Positions 43,271 through 52,917 of a stretch of DNA of 64,000 nt are shown here, piece after piece. Both the position numbers and the translations under genes were made by a program. Positions within the stretch are counted from its first letter, which is position 1. The number at the start of each line of letters is the position of its first letter. The DNA comes from CAKZNE01 sp963976435 (lineage in GTDB: Bacteria > Bacteroidota > Bacteroidia > Flavobacteriales > Schleiferiaceae): positions 1-64,000 of the forward strand of contig CAXBKQ010000017.1 in the NCBI GenBank assembly GCA_963976435.1. Direction: 5' to 3'. The notes under the pieces are model-generated. The model was not told the origin of the DNA and searched no databases. It worked only from the letters and a program-made list of their open reading frames with translations.

Positions 43271-44794
43271 TTATTTCTTTTTCATTTCAAAGAGATCAGT
43301 TCTTCGGTCTTTGAGATTTCTTACACTTCCAAATTGGTTGAGCTCGGTTAGTAAGTCAATATCAACATCTGCTATTAATATCATTTCTGTATTGGCTGTT
43401 GCTTCGGCTTTAATTCCATTGGCTGGAAAGGAGAAATCGCAGGGTGTAAAAACCATGGATTGTGCATATTGGATATCCATATTATTAACCTTTGGCAAAT
43501 TCCCAACACTACCGGCAATAGCCACATAGCATTCATTTTCTATGGCTCTGGCTTGGGCACAATGTCTAACCCTGGAATAACCATTTTGAGTATCGGTAAG
43601 GAAAGGGATGAAGAGGATATCCATCCCCTCATCGGCGAGTATTCTGCTTAATTCTGGAAATTCCGAATCATAGCAAATTAAAATGCCAATTTTACCACAA
43701 TCGGTTTCAAAGGTTTTAATTTCACTACCACCTTGCATTCCCCATACTTTAGCTTCATCAGGGGTAACATGTAATTTTTCATAGCGTTCTGTACTGCCAT
43801 CCCTTCTACATAAATATCCTACATTATACAGCAAACCATCCTTAATTTCGGGCATGCTGCCGGTGATAACATTAATATTATAGCTGATTGCCAATTCGGA
43901 AAATCGCTGTACAATTCCTGGAGTGAACTTTGCCAATTCCCTAATGGCTTCAGATTCTGGCAGGTGATTATTATCCGCCATCAAAGGGGCATTGAAAAAT
44001 TCTGGAAATAGTGCAAAATCAGATCTATATGCAGATACTGAATCAATAAAATATTCGGCTTGTTGCATCAACTCCTTTAGATCTTTATACAATCTCATTT
44101 GCCATTGAATGAGTCCTAGACGTACAATCTTTTTTGTGCTGGTAGCTTTTTTGTTTTGTTTTTCATAGTAAATATTATCCCATTCCAGTAAAACTGCAAA
44201 TTCGTTGGAAGCTTCATCACCTTCTAAATATCCTTTTAAAACTTTTGAAGGATGAAAATCATTGGAAATTTGAAAGTTTAAAACAGGGTCGTGAATTTCC
44301 TTGCGTTTTACCTTTTCTATATACTGCTTTGGGCTAAGCTCCTGGGCGTATTTATGATAATTTGGGATTCTACCACCAAAGGCGATTCCTCTAAGGTTTA
44401 GTTTTTCAGCTAGCTCCTTGCGATAGTCGTATAATCTCCTGCCCAACCTTAATCCTCGGTATTCTGATTTTATGAAAACATCAATCCCATATAATACATC
44501 TCCATCTTCACGGTGAGTGTCGAATGTATAATTACCAGTGATCATCTTATAGGTATGCTGTTGGTCGAATTGCTCATAATCCAATTGAATGGAAAGTGCA
44601 CATCCTGCCAGTTCACCATTTACTTTTATAACCACCTGGCCTTGGGGGAATTTATTAATAAGGCTTTTAATATGAGATTCCTTCCAATAGGAATTTGGCA
44701 TATTGGAATAGGCCTCAATCATAGCCGCTTTTAACTCTTGATAATCATTCAGTGTAAGATACTGAAGCTCTATGTTTTCAATATTTTTTATCAT
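43271..44794 (-). CDS. GNAT acetyltransferase - carbon-nitrogen hydrolase fusion
   Basis: 507 residues from ATG 44794 (ATG 44806 also possible). Residues ~10-205: GNAT fold, with KSEYRGLRLGRRLYDYRKELAEKLNLRGIAFGGRIPNYH as the acetyl-CoA-binding region. Residues ~225-505: nitrilase superfamily with catalytic Glu (ALFPEFFNAPL), Lys (RYEKLHVTPDE) and Cys (GILICYDSEFPELSRIL). This bifunctional architecture is common in Bacteroidota, but its substrate is not established. The single polypeptide suggests the two activities act on the same small molecule or in sequence. Confidence 0.9.
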   Translation of the reverse strand: MIKNIENIELQYLTLNDYQELKAAMIEAYSNMPNSYWKESHIKSLINKFPQGQVVIKVNGELAGCALSIQLDYEQFDQQHTYKMITGNYTFDTHREDGDVLYGIDVFIKSEYRGLRLGRRLYDYRKELAEKLNLRGIAFGGRIPNYHKYAQELSPKQYIEKVKRKEIHDPVLNFQISNDFHPSKVLKGYLEGDEASNEFAVLLEWDNIYYEKQNKKATSTKKIVRLGLIQWQMRLYKDLKELMQQAEYFIDSVSAYRSDFALFPEFFNAPLMADNNHLPESEAIRELAKFTPGIVQRFSELAISYNINVITGSMPEIKDGLLYNVGYLCRRDGSTERYEKLHVTPDEAKVWGMQGGSEIKTFETDCGKIGILICYDSEFPELSRILADEGMDILFIPFLTDTQNGYSRVRHCAQARAIENECYVAIAGSVGNLPKVNNMDIQYAQSMVFTPCDFSFPANGIKAEATANTEMILIADVDIDLLTELNQFGSVRNLKDRRTDLFEMKKK

Positions 44795-45007
44795 TTTGAA
44801 TAGCATTCAGGTTTTAACAATACCCAAGGTATTTTTCCTGAAACCCTAATCAAAATTAATCTTTCTTTAAATCCAATATATAGGATCAATAAAAATTTTG
44901 TTAAAATTAAGTAGCTGTAGTACAGTATTTTACATAAAACCCGGGCTTGAGAGGTAAAAAGACTTCGAAATTTTATTTCCAAATGATGTTAGAGCTATTC
45001 AAAATAA

Positions 45008-45637
45008 TTAAACCTCCACTTGAAACCTTAAAACAGTTTTTAATTTGCTCTTCTCCACCTTTCTAAAATCACTGAGATATATTTCCCGATGCTTCATGGA
45101 TTTCCTTTTCATTCCATTTTTCAAGGCAAATTCTTCCATTATATTGAAACTGGACTTTTCATCATCGAAGCTTCCAATATGCAGCATTTGGATAGATGGC
45201 CCTTCTTTATACTTAATGAATTTCACTTCATTTATAAGTGGATTTTTCTTTTTGAGGTAGGCCTTTTGGATAAAATCATTTGCCAAGTCCTCATTTACAA
45301 AATCGGGTTGACGGATCATTAAGGTGTATATGAGGTGATCTTTATTGAGGCCGGATTGGGAGTAGTTTTTTCTCCCTTCTTCATTTAAATCCCATAAGCC
45401 TTCTAAGGGGTATACGGTGAAATCAGAATAATTATTAAGCTTTAAGTTTTTGAGTCCCATTTTAATAGAATAGCAGCAGGGGTATAAGGCTTGAATACGT
45501 TCTGCAAAATCAGGAGCATTGGGATTTCCCTCTCCTTGGATACTTAAAAAATTAAATTCTGGAACATCAACAAATTCCGCTTTTGGCTTAGGAAGATAGA
45601 GCTCTTTTTCCGCTTTTCGCCATTCGTGTTTTTTCAT
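45008..45637 (-). CDS. GyrI-like small-molecule-binding protein
   Basis: 209 residues from ATG 45637 (MKKHEWRKAEKELYLPKPKAEFVDVPEFNFLSIQGEGNPNAPDF), the classical start of a family of GyrI-like domain proteins. It contains YTLMIRQPDFV, LHIGSFDDEKSSFNIMEEFALKNG and the family ending in a receptor-like beta strand. GyrI-like/SHS2 folds bind small ligands or toxins; ligand unknown. It is a stand-alone domain without DNA-binding part. Confidence 0.8.
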   Translation of the reverse strand: MKKHEWRKAEKELYLPKPKAEFVDVPEFNFLSIQGEGNPNAPDFAERIQALYPCCYSIKMGLKNLKLNNYSDFTVYPLEGLWDLNEEGRKNYSQSGLNKDHLIYTLMIRQPDFVNEDLANDFIQKAYLKKKNPLINEVKFIKYKEGPSIQMLHIGSFDDEKSSFNIMEEFALKNGMKRKSMKHREIYLSDFRKVEKSKLKTVLRFQVEV

Positions 45638-45747
45638 TTTTTCTTTTCTGCCAAATATAAAAGTGGGTTTTGACAACCTATTGTCAGGAGGGAGAAAAAT
45701 AAATTAATAGTTGAAGCTATTAGGTTTTTTTGTTCCACTATTATCAG

Positions 45748-46449
45748 TTAATCCTTTACTTTTTCCGCTACTTCGATACCATTTACATAATTATTAATAA
45801 CATCGAGTTTTTCTGCATATTGGGAGCCATTAAAACCACCCAAATCAGAATAGTTGATGATATGGGTATAGGCCCGTTGGAATTTTGAGGCTAATGGAAA
45901 ATAGCTCCAATGCCATTTTTCTTCTCTATAGCCAGCATCTCGGTAGGGGTTAAATTTGGTATAAGGCTGAAAAAAGCCATACTTATGAGCATGGTTTTGA
46001 AGCCAATTATATACCTTTAATCCAGTTCCACTTTCGAAATAGGAATTTTCCAAATCATTGAGATCGAAATCTGTTCCCCAATGATGTCTGCTTGTTCCAG
46101 GCATGCTGCTATATTGCAAAATTCGATTAGCTCTTGTGTTTTCATCACCTCCAAAGGAATTCCACTTTCTATTCCAAATCCCACTTTGGTAAGCTCTGTT
46201 TCGAGTTGCAGAAATAATTATAAGACTAACACCATCTTTTTTCGCGGCATCATACATTTTTTGAAATGCCTCGTATACTTCGGACCTCAAATAGGCATTT
46301 GTTTTGGTACTATGCTGGGCTTTTAACTTCACAAAGGATTTGTGCTTAGCTGCCTTTATATCCCCAAGTAGATCCTCCTTTTTATAGGTTTCATAAGGAT
46401 TAAGAACGGTGCTGCTAGCTAAAATTATCAGAAGAGCTATATTTTTCAT
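45748..46449 (-). CDS. M15B (VanY/DacD-type) D-alanyl-D-alanine peptidase
   Basis: 233 residues from ATG 46449; signal-like N-terminus (ALLIILASSTVL). Zinc peptidase motifs: GTSRHHWGTDFDL (S-x-H-x-x-G-x-x-x-D) and EKWHWSYFP. This is the M15B family, which trims D-Ala from peptidoglycan peptides in the periplasm. An in-frame start at 46494 would lie inside the icd terminator, so the later ATG is chosen. Confidence 0.9.
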   Translation of the reverse strand: MKNIALLIILASSTVLNPYETYKKEDLLGDIKAAKHKSFVKLKAQHSTKTNAYLRSEVYEAFQKMYDAAKKDGVSLIIISATRNRAYQSGIWNRKWNSFGGDENTRANRILQYSSMPGTSRHHWGTDFDLNDLENSYFESGTGLKVYNWLQNHAHKYGFFQPYTKFNPYRDAGYREEKWHWSYFPLASKFQRAYTHIINYSDLGGFNGSQYAEKLDVINNYVNGIEVAEKVKD

Positions 46450-46467
46450 CACCCTAATATTACAAAC

Positions 46468-46499
46468 AAAAAATGTTACTCGGATGAGTAACATTTTTT
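46468..46499 (-). terminator. Strong hairpin terminator of icd
   Basis: AAAAAATGTTACTC (46468-46481) and GAGTAACATTTTTT (46486-46499) form a perfect 14-bp stem with loop GGAT. It lies 29 bp after the icd stop (minus strand), before the M15B gene, and with its A/T ends it works in both directions. Confidence 0.93.
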
Positions 46500-46527
46500 G
46501 ATTTTATTTCAAATAAATTGGAATGGA

Positions 46528-47757
46528 CTAAGCCAATCTGTTTTTCAATTCGCTATCTAAGGCCTCTAAGAAACCTTCGGTAGTTAAATAATGCTCTTCA
46601 GTCATTTCCTTACCGTGAATTAATAAGGCTAAATCCTTGGTCATTTTTCCACCTTCAACAACATCTATACATACTCTCTCTAAAGTATCGGCGAAATTGA
46701 TAAGATCTTGGTTATTATCCAATTTTCCTCTAAATGCCAATCCTCTTGTCCAAGCAAAAATGGAGGCAATAGGATTAGTTGAGGTTTTCTTACCAGCTTG
46801 GTGCTGACGGTAATGACGAGTAACAGTACCATGAGCAGCTTCAGCTTCCATAGTTGTTCCATCAGGAGTTACTAGGGTAGAAGTCATTAATCCAAGGGAA
46901 CCAAAACCTTGGGCTACAGTATCAGATTGAACATCGCCATCATAATTTTTACAAGCCCAAACGAAACCACCATTCCATTTAAGGGCGGCGGCAACCATAT
47001 CATCTATTAATCTATGTTCGTAAGTAATTCCAGCTTCTTCAAACTTGCTTTGAAATTCGTTTTCAAAAACTTCCTGGAAAATATCTTTAAAACGACCATC
47101 ATAAGCTTTAAGAATGGTGTTTTTAGTAGATAAATAAAGAGGCCATTTTTTGGTTAATGCCTGGTTCATACAAGAGCGGGCAAAACCGTAAATACTCTCA
47201 TCAGTATTATACATACTCATAGCTACTCCACCAGCGCCTTCAAAATTGTAAACTTCAAAAGTGGTAGCCTCACCACCATCTTCAGGACTAAAGGTCATCG
47301 TTAACTTCCCTTTTCCCTTAATAACAGTATCAGTAGCCTTGTATTGATCTCCAAAAGCGTGACGACCGATGCAAATAGGTTGTGTCCAACCTGGAACCAA
47401 TCGCGGAACATTTTTCATAATAATAGGTTCGCGAAAAACAGTACCACCAACAATATTTCGAATGGTACCATTTGGAGAACGCCACATTTTTTTAAGTCCA
47501 AACTCAACCACACGGTCTTCATCCGGAGTAATTGTAGCACACTTAATACCTACTTTGTATTTTTTTATCGCCTCAGCGGCATCAATGGTTATTTGATCGT
47601 CAGTTTCATCCCTTTTTTCCATACCTAAATCGTAGTATTTTATATCTAGATCCAAATAGGGTAATATGAGTTTATCTTTAATAAATTTCCAAATGATCCT
47701 TGTCATTTCATCCCCATCTAACTCTACTACGGGATTGTGAACTTTGATTTTATCCAT
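46528..47757 (-). CDS. icd: NADP-dependent isocitrate dehydrogenase, class II
   Basis: 409 residues, full length for the homodimeric eukaryote-like type II enzyme: VVELDGDEMTRIIWKFIKDKLILPYLDLDIKYYDLG, CATITPDEDRVVEFGLKKMWRSPNGTIRNIVGGTVFREPIIMKNVPRLVPGW with the substrate serine and arginines, MTSTLVTPDGTTMEAEAAHGTVTRHYR, and STNPIASIFAWTRGL. It oxidises isocitrate to 2-oxoglutarate with NADP in the TCA cycle. Promoter element TACTTTTG at 47792-47799 lies 34 bp upstream of the ATG, and a strong terminator follows. Confidence 0.97.
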   Translation of the reverse strand: MDKIKVHNPVVELDGDEMTRIIWKFIKDKLILPYLDLDIKYYDLGMEKRDETDDQITIDAAEAIKKYKVGIKCATITPDEDRVVEFGLKKMWRSPNGTIRNIVGGTVFREPIIMKNVPRLVPGWTQPICIGRHAFGDQYKATDTVIKGKGKLTMTFSPEDGGEATTFEVYNFEGAGGVAMSMYNTDESIYGFARSCMNQALTKKWPLYLSTKNTILKAYDGRFKDIFQEVFENEFQSKFEEAGITYEHRLIDDMVAAALKWNGGFVWACKNYDGDVQSDTVAQGFGSLGLMTSTLVTPDGTTMEAEAAHGTVTRHYRQHQAGKKTSTNPIASIFAWTRGLAFRGKLDNNQDLINFADTLERVCIDVVEGGKMTKDLALLIHGKEMTEEHYLTTEGFLEALDSELKNRLA

Positions 47758-47791
47758 CGTTTGTTTTAAAATTAAATTCTATTTGAGCTGG

Positions 47792-47799
47792 CAAAAGTA
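47792..47799 (-). promoter_or_regulatory. -7 promoter element of icd
   Basis: TACTTTTG on the minus strand is a full match to the Bacteroidota -7 consensus TAnnTTTG, 34 bp before the icd ATG. No clear -33 TTG at the usual distance. Confidence 0.5.
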
Positions 47800-47822
47800 A
47801 AAACTAAGAATTAAAAAGCTTC

Positions 47823-49610
47823 TTACTCTAAATCCAAATTAAGTTTTTTTCGCAATTCATGAAGATATGGATTCTTTTTAGCCATATACTCATACTTTTC
47901 TTGTGCTGTATAGGGTTCTAATTTGGCAGCAGTTTTTGTCATTTCTACCCTAAACTGTATGGAGAAATTATTTAATTTTTCTCGTAAATATTTCAGTAAA
48001 TCTCTTTTTTCCGCTTCAAAATTAGATACTTGGGCCTTGCTATGTAGTTCTATAACTATACTAAAATCCTCTTCCAGCTTCAATCCTGCTTTGGCCAGAC
48101 TATTATAGGTTAAATGCTTTTGTTGCTTTTTTAGATCTTCCATATAGTCTCTCCAAAGATTTTCCAATCTGTTTTTAGAAATTTCATCTTTGGGCAGTTC
48201 AGGGTTTATGGCTGTTTCATCAATTTCTTCTTCCTCATTTTTTTTCTTGTTTAGTTCTTCACCATTCAATACTCTACTAATAGAAAATCCACTTTTTGGC
48301 TTTTTCATCCTTCCAGAATAGCTGGGCACAGCTTCGGCTGCTACCTTAATAGTTGGAGGCCTTGGGGCCGAAGAACTTTCTTTCTGTTTGTCCGCGCCAG
48401 ATGATTTACTAGGGATGGGCTCCACCTTAGGTTTTGCGCTAAGCTGCTTTCCATAGGAGGCTTGGGGAATGCTTATTTCTCTAGCATTAGATTTGGGCAC
48501 GTTTGCCTGGCTAATCCCTTGTTCTAAGGCCTGACTAGAGTTTTTTTTTTCCGTGCTAAAAAGAAGCTCGGTTAGTTGGAGTAGGCAAAGCTCAACTAGG
48601 AGCCTTGGGTTGTTGGTACTTTTAAAACGAACATCAGCATCACTTAGGATTTTAAGGCCCTTCAGAAGAAATCCCATTTCCGTTTTTTGAGATTGCTGTT
48701 TATATCGCTCTTTTGTAGTTTCTCCTACTTCAAGTAAATCTATTGTCCTTGGATCTTTACAAACTAATAAATCCCTAAAATGTGAAGCTAAACCATTTAG
48801 ATATAAGTGGCCATCAAATCCATTATCCAATATTTCATTGAATAGAATTAAAAGGTCGGCCTGGGAATTTGAAAGAATGAAATCTGCAGTTTTGAAATAA
48901 TATTCGTAATCTAATATTCTCAGATTTTCGATTACATCTTTATAGCTAATATTTTCCCCTGCAAAAGAAACTATTCTATCAAAAATAGAAAGGGCATCTC
49001 TTAGGGCTCCATCGGCCTTTTGGGCAATTACGTGAAGGGCTTCTGCCTCGGCATTTATACCTTCTTTTTCTGCTACTGCTTTTAAGTGGAGACTAATGTC
49101 CTCAATAGTAATTCGCTTAAAATCAAAAATCTGGCATCTACTTAGGATGGTAGGAATGATTTTATGCTTTTCCGTGGTAGCTAAAATAAATATGGCGTGT
49201 TTCGGTGGCTCTTCTAAAGTTTTTAGGAAGGCATTGAAAGCCGCCTGAGAAAGCATATGAACCTCATCAATGATATATACCTTATAGTTACCTATTTGAG
49301 GTGCAAAACGCACTTGATCAATTAGATTTCTAATATCGTCAACGGAGTTGTTGGAAGCGGCATCTAATTCAAAAATATTAAAGGCAAAATCTTGATCTGG
49401 ATCCATTCCGTCATCAAGGTTAATCATTCTTGCCAAAATTCTTGCACAAGTAGTTTTTCCTACCCCTCTTGGGCCAGTAAACAGCAGGGCTTGAGCCAGG
49501 TGGTTTTTATGAATGGCATTGGCAAGCGTATTGGTAACATGCCTTTGCCCAACTACTTCCTCAAAAGCTTGGGGTCTATATTTTCTTGCAGAAACTATAA
49601 AATTATCCAT
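47823..49610 (-). CDS. dnaX: DNA polymerase III gamma/tau subunit
   Basis: 595 residues from ATG 49610 (upstream TTG 49619 also possible). AAA+ clamp-loader ATPase: YRPQAFEEVVGQRHVTNTLANAI, Walker A GPRGVGKTTCARILA (residues 46-53), Walker B VYIIDEVHML, arginine-finger region TILSRCQIFDFKRI. The zinc module with four cysteines that normally follows Walker A is absent (ARMINLDDGMDPDQDFAFNIFELDA), as far as I recall a trait of Bacteroidota DnaX. The low-complexity tau linker (about 370-470) and the C-terminal ~130 residues are present. Confidence 0.95.
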   Translation of the reverse strand: MDNFIVSARKYRPQAFEEVVGQRHVTNTLANAIHKNHLAQALLFTGPRGVGKTTCARILARMINLDDGMDPDQDFAFNIFELDAASNNSVDDIRNLIDQVRFAPQIGNYKVYIIDEVHMLSQAAFNAFLKTLEEPPKHAIFILATTEKHKIIPTILSRCQIFDFKRITIEDISLHLKAVAEKEGINAEAEALHVIAQKADGALRDALSIFDRIVSFAGENISYKDVIENLRILDYEYYFKTADFILSNSQADLLILFNEILDNGFDGHLYLNGLASHFRDLLVCKDPRTIDLLEVGETTKERYKQQSQKTEMGFLLKGLKILSDADVRFKSTNNPRLLVELCLLQLTELLFSTEKKNSSQALEQGISQANVPKSNAREISIPQASYGKQLSAKPKVEPIPSKSSGADKQKESSSAPRPPTIKVAAEAVPSYSGRMKKPKSGFSISRVLNGEELNKKKNEEEEIDETAINPELPKDEISKNRLENLWRDYMEDLKKQQKHLTYNSLAKAGLKLEEDFSIVIELHSKAQVSNFEAEKRDLLKYLREKLNNFSIQFRVEMTKTAAKLEPYTAQEKYEYMAKKNPYLHELRKKLNLDLE

Positions 49611-49616
49611 TCGAGG

Positions 49617-49624
49617 CAAATATA
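49617..49624 (-). promoter_or_regulatory. -7 promoter element of dnaX
   Basis: TATATTTG on the minus strand matches TAnnTTTG perfectly and ends 6 bp before the dnaX ATG, so transcription would start at or next to the start codon (leaderless or nearly so). Confidence 0.5.
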
Positions 49625-49686
49625 GGAAAGCCCATATTCTTTTGGCTTTTTGTTGATAAGTTTGTTGGGTTTCTTAGGAAGAAATA

Positions 49687-50175
49687 TTAAAATAATTTTC
49701 CCTGTCCACTGATCTGCTCACCCTCAAAATCCAGTAGCCATTTTTTTCGCCAAAGTCCTCCGGCATATCCAACAAGATTTCCTGTGGATCCGATTATTCG
49801 ATGGCAAGGAATGACCAGGGCAATAGGATTTTTTCCATTGGCATTTCCTACAGCCCTAACATAATTGGGATCCCCAAGATTTTTGGCAATTTCAGAATAG
49901 GATAATGTTTTACCAAATGGAATGGTTAGTAGGCTATCCCAGACCCTTGATTGAAATTCACTGCCCTTTGGATTGAGCTTGAGATTGAAATCCCTAAGTT
50001 GCAAATTAAAATAGGCCTTTATTTGATGTTTGGTTTCCAAGATCAATGGATGATCCTCATTTTCTAAGGCCGGAATTTCCTCCTCTTCTTCCAAAAATTG
50101 TATTTGGCGAATTGCATCATTTTCAACTTCAATAAAAAGCTTGCCTAATGCTGTGTCTAATAATGATGAGGCCAT
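49687..50175 (-). CDS. ogt: Methylated-DNA--protein-cysteine methyltransferase
   Basis: 162 residues. C-terminal methyltransferase domain with the suicide cysteine in VIPCHRIIGSTGNLVGYAGGLWRKKWLLDFE and the DNA-binding SRVWDSLLTIPFGKTLSYSEIAKNLGDPNYVRAVGNANGKNP. It removes alkyl groups from O6-alkylguanine and dies in the process. The N-terminal ~75 residues are the usual short ribonuclease-like domain. A single gene just upstream of dnaX. Confidence 0.94.
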   Translation of the reverse strand: MASSLLDTALGKLFIEVENDAIRQIQFLEEEEEIPALENEDHPLILETKHQIKAYFNLQLRDFNLKLNPKGSEFQSRVWDSLLTIPFGKTLSYSEIAKNLGDPNYVRAVGNANGKNPIALVIPCHRIIGSTGNLVGYAGGLWRKKWLLDFEGEQISGQGKLF

Positions 50176-50340
50176 TTAAATTTAGAATTAGATAGACTAA
50201 ATGAATTTTTTAAATGTAATGCTTATTATAGAAAATCAGGTAAATTTTCATTGATCGTTGAATTACTATTGTTTAAAGAAGATGATTGGCCCTAATGAAG
50301 CTCGAGAGTTAATTAAGGTAATACTTATCAGCTCAACAAT

Positions 50341-50739
50341 TTAATCCACTAGTTCAGAAAAAATATTTTTCAAATCACCCATTTTTACGGGTTTAATAAT
50401 ATAGCTAGAGACCACAGAATAACGTTTAGCTCTATCCATATCAACAGGGTCTATAGAAGATGAAATGATATAGATAGTTACCTTTTTCTGGGTTGGAATC
50501 CTTGTAATCTTATCTAAAAATTGCCATCCATCCATAATGGGCATATTAAGATCAAGGAGAATTATTTCCGGGAAATTTTTGTCATCCTCCAACATAGGTT
50601 TTAAGGCGTTAAATGCTTCTAAACCATTATGATATATTAGGAAACCCCTACATAATTCTGCTACTTTCATCATCTTTTGAATACCAAAAAGGTATATCGG
50701 GTCGTCATCGATTATGCAGGCTAGATCAATTGATTTCAT
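50341..50739 (-). CDS. Single-domain response regulator
   Basis: 132 residues, a receiver domain only: ACIIDDDPIYLFGIQKMM, phosphoacceptor Asp in EIILLDLNMPIMDGWQFLDKI, Ser/Thr switch in YIISSSID, and conserved Lys in SYIIKPVKMGDL. It overlaps the PAS kinase stop by 14 bp, so the pair is co-translated and the kinase is its probable donor. No output domain. Confidence 0.92.
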   Translation of the reverse strand: MKSIDLACIIDDDPIYLFGIQKMMKVAELCRGFLIYHNGLEAFNALKPMLEDDKNFPEIILLDLNMPIMDGWQFLDKITRIPTQKKVTIYIISSSIDPVDMDRAKRYSVVSSYIIKPVKMGDLKNIFSELVD

Positions 50740-52624
50740 TTTTTAGTTTTAGGGTGAATACTGTTCCTTCATCAACTTTGCTCTTACAGCTAATTGTTCC
50801 AGACATGGCTTCCACCTGGTTTTTAGTAATAAATAATCCAATACCCCTGGAGTCTTTATGCTTATGGAAGGTTTTATACATTCCAAAAAGTTTGGAACCA
50901 TTCATCTTTAAATTTATTCCCATCCCATTATCGGAAAATTTTATTTCAGAATATTTTCCATTTTCAATAAGACTAATATCAATTTTCGGTTTTCTTTTCT
51001 GGGATCTGTATTTTAAGGCATTGGTAAGGAGGTTTAAAAATATACTCTCCAAATAAGCTGGAACAGCCAGAATGGTGGCCTTAGGATCAATATCGATATT
51101 TATTTCTGCTTCTTCCTTAATTTGAGATGCTTTTACATTTTCTATGGCGCCATGGATATAATCGAGTATTCTCACCTTTACAAGTTGGCTTTCAGAACTT
51201 TGATTGATTACGGCAACCTCGTGAAGATTTAATACTGTTTCCGATAGATTTCCAACAGCTTTTTCTATCAAAGGAAAAAATTCATTGTTCACTAATTTGG
51301 GATATTCTTCCTTCATTAGTTCGGATAACATTTTGAGGTTTCCAGTATGAGATCGTAAATTATGACTTACTATATGGGCAAAGTTGAGAAGCCTTTTATT
51401 TTGGGAAGTTGCAACGTCTAATAAGGATTGAATTTGATCTTCTGATGATTTTATAGACGTAATATCGGCCGTGTACATAATAATGCCACCAATTTCATTA
51501 GCAGCCTCAAACCATGGTCTGATTTCATAGCTGAGCCATTGTATACTACCGTCATCTCTAACAAATTTTTCCTCATCAGTTTTTTCAATATGTCCCCGCA
51601 GGCATTGTTGATGATGTTTTTTCCATTCATCCCCGATTTCGGGAAAGACCTCATAATGCGACATTCCAATAACCGAATCGTGGGGAATATTATAATCAAC
51701 ATACCAACGACGTGAGGCGGCTATATACTCCATGTTTTTATTAAACATAGCAATTGCCGTTGGCGCCTGTTCTACGAAAAGGCGATTTAATTCAAATGCT
51801 TTTTGAAGATTTTCTTTTTCTTCTTTGGATTGGGTAATGTCCCTTCTAGAACCAACCATAATTTCGGGAGACTCTCCCTTCAAAGGCTCTATCAAGCGTC
51901 CTAAATCCTGAACCCAAATCCATTTTCCAGAACTATTCTTAAGCCTAAACTCAGACCTATAATTTCCTTCTGGGTTTTTAAGATAACTCATATATTTTTC
52001 AAGAGCCATTTCCTTATCTTGAGGATGGATGGATTGGAATAGTGGGTTATCCTTTTGGGCTTCTAATTCTTCAGATTTTATGCCTAAGATTTTGGTCCAA
52101 ATATCATTACTATTAAAATGATGGGTATTTACATTTAATTCCCAAGTTGCAATCTGACCAGCTTCAACAAGCAGTTCGTATTGATTAACCTTTTCTCTTA
52201 ACTCTAGTTCAACCTTTTTCCTTTTTGTGATATCGGTATGGGCGCCAATCATTCGAATGGGCTTACCTCGATCATCGCGTATGGCAAGCCCCCTGCAATG
52301 AATCCAAACAGTAGATCCATCAGCATGTTTATACCTAACCTCTTGATCATAAGGGTGCTTCGGGTCCTCGCAATGTTTAGTGAAATTTTCAAATGCCGTT
52401 TTCAGGTCATCAGGGTGAATAAGATCCTGCCATTCACTGGCTTTGTGTTCTTTGGTTGACGGGTCTATCCCAAAAGTCCTCCAAAAGGTTTCGTTCATCC
52501 ATTCGTTTTCCGGTTCTAAAAGATCCCAATACCACATGCCATCTAGAGCAGACTGTTGTATAAAATCAAAAATTTCCGAATCACTTTTTACCAGGGTATA
52601 AAGCTCTTTCTTAAGATAACTCAT
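50726..52624 (-). CDS. Cytosolic multi-PAS sensor histidine kinase
   Basis: 632 residues, no membrane segments. Three PAS/PAC units: residues ~15-135 (MWYWDLLEPENEWMNETFWRTFGIDPSTKEHKASEWQDLIHPDD), ~140-260 (QIATWELNVNTHHFNSNDIWTKILGI) and ~270-395 (APTAIAMFNKNMEYIAASRRWYVDYN). The H-box LLNFAHIVSHNLRSHTGNLKMLSELM (H around 414) is an atypical HisKA, followed by an HATPase_c (NLLTNALKYRS, FSDNGMGINL, GIGLFITK). It should phosphorylate the overlapping receiver protein. The signal is probably cytosolic redox, light or a small molecule; unknown. Confidence 0.88.
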   Translation of the reverse strand: MSYLKKELYTLVKSDSEIFDFIQQSALDGMWYWDLLEPENEWMNETFWRTFGIDPSTKEHKASEWQDLIHPDDLKTAFENFTKHCEDPKHPYDQEVRYKHADGSTVWIHCRGLAIRDDRGKPIRMIGAHTDITKRKKVELELREKVNQYELLVEAGQIATWELNVNTHHFNSNDIWTKILGIKSEELEAQKDNPLFQSIHPQDKEMALEKYMSYLKNPEGNYRSEFRLKNSSGKWIWVQDLGRLIEPLKGESPEIMVGSRRDITQSKEEKENLQKAFELNRLFVEQAPTAIAMFNKNMEYIAASRRWYVDYNIPHDSVIGMSHYEVFPEIGDEWKKHHQQCLRGHIEKTDEEKFVRDDGSIQWLSYEIRPWFEAANEIGGIIMYTADITSIKSSEDQIQSLLDVATSQNKRLLNFAHIVSHNLRSHTGNLKMLSELMKEEYPKLVNNEFFPLIEKAVGNLSETVLNLHEVAVINQSSESQLVKVRILDYIHGAIENVKASQIKEEAEINIDIDPKATILAVPAYLESIFLNLLTNALKYRSQKRKPKIDISLIENGKYSEIKFSDNGMGINLKMNGSKLFGMYKTFHKHKDSRGIGLFITKNQVEAMSGTISCKSKVDEGTVFTLKLKNEIN

Positions 52625-52917
52625 TTATATTTTTGTTCCCTTCTGGATTGTATAGAATCTAAAATTACAATACAAAGCGCAGCCACCCAAGCCATTTCGA
52701 TAAGATGTCAAAAAAAACCTATGCAAGCATAATAAAATGATTCAGGATGAGCCTTTATATTGATTTGCCAATCAACAGTATACCCAATACAGTGAATAAA
52801 AAAAGAGAATATTAATTTTTTTAAATCATTTTTGAACAGGCTAATGTTTAATTAAATTCCAAAATCTTGATTTTCGGTAGAATCTTTGCTATTTATTGAA
52901 AAATTACCTCCTCCACT
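52625..52917. other. Divergent intergenic region
   Basis: About 290 bp between the PAS kinase and the plus-strand gene. I see no gene and no strong hairpin. Confidence 0.4.

Noticed and set aside
44791..44982. 63-codon minus-strand frame before the GNAT-nitrilase gene
   Set aside because: Low-complexity hydrophobic/basic composition and overlap with the start of the fusion gene; likely leader sequence.
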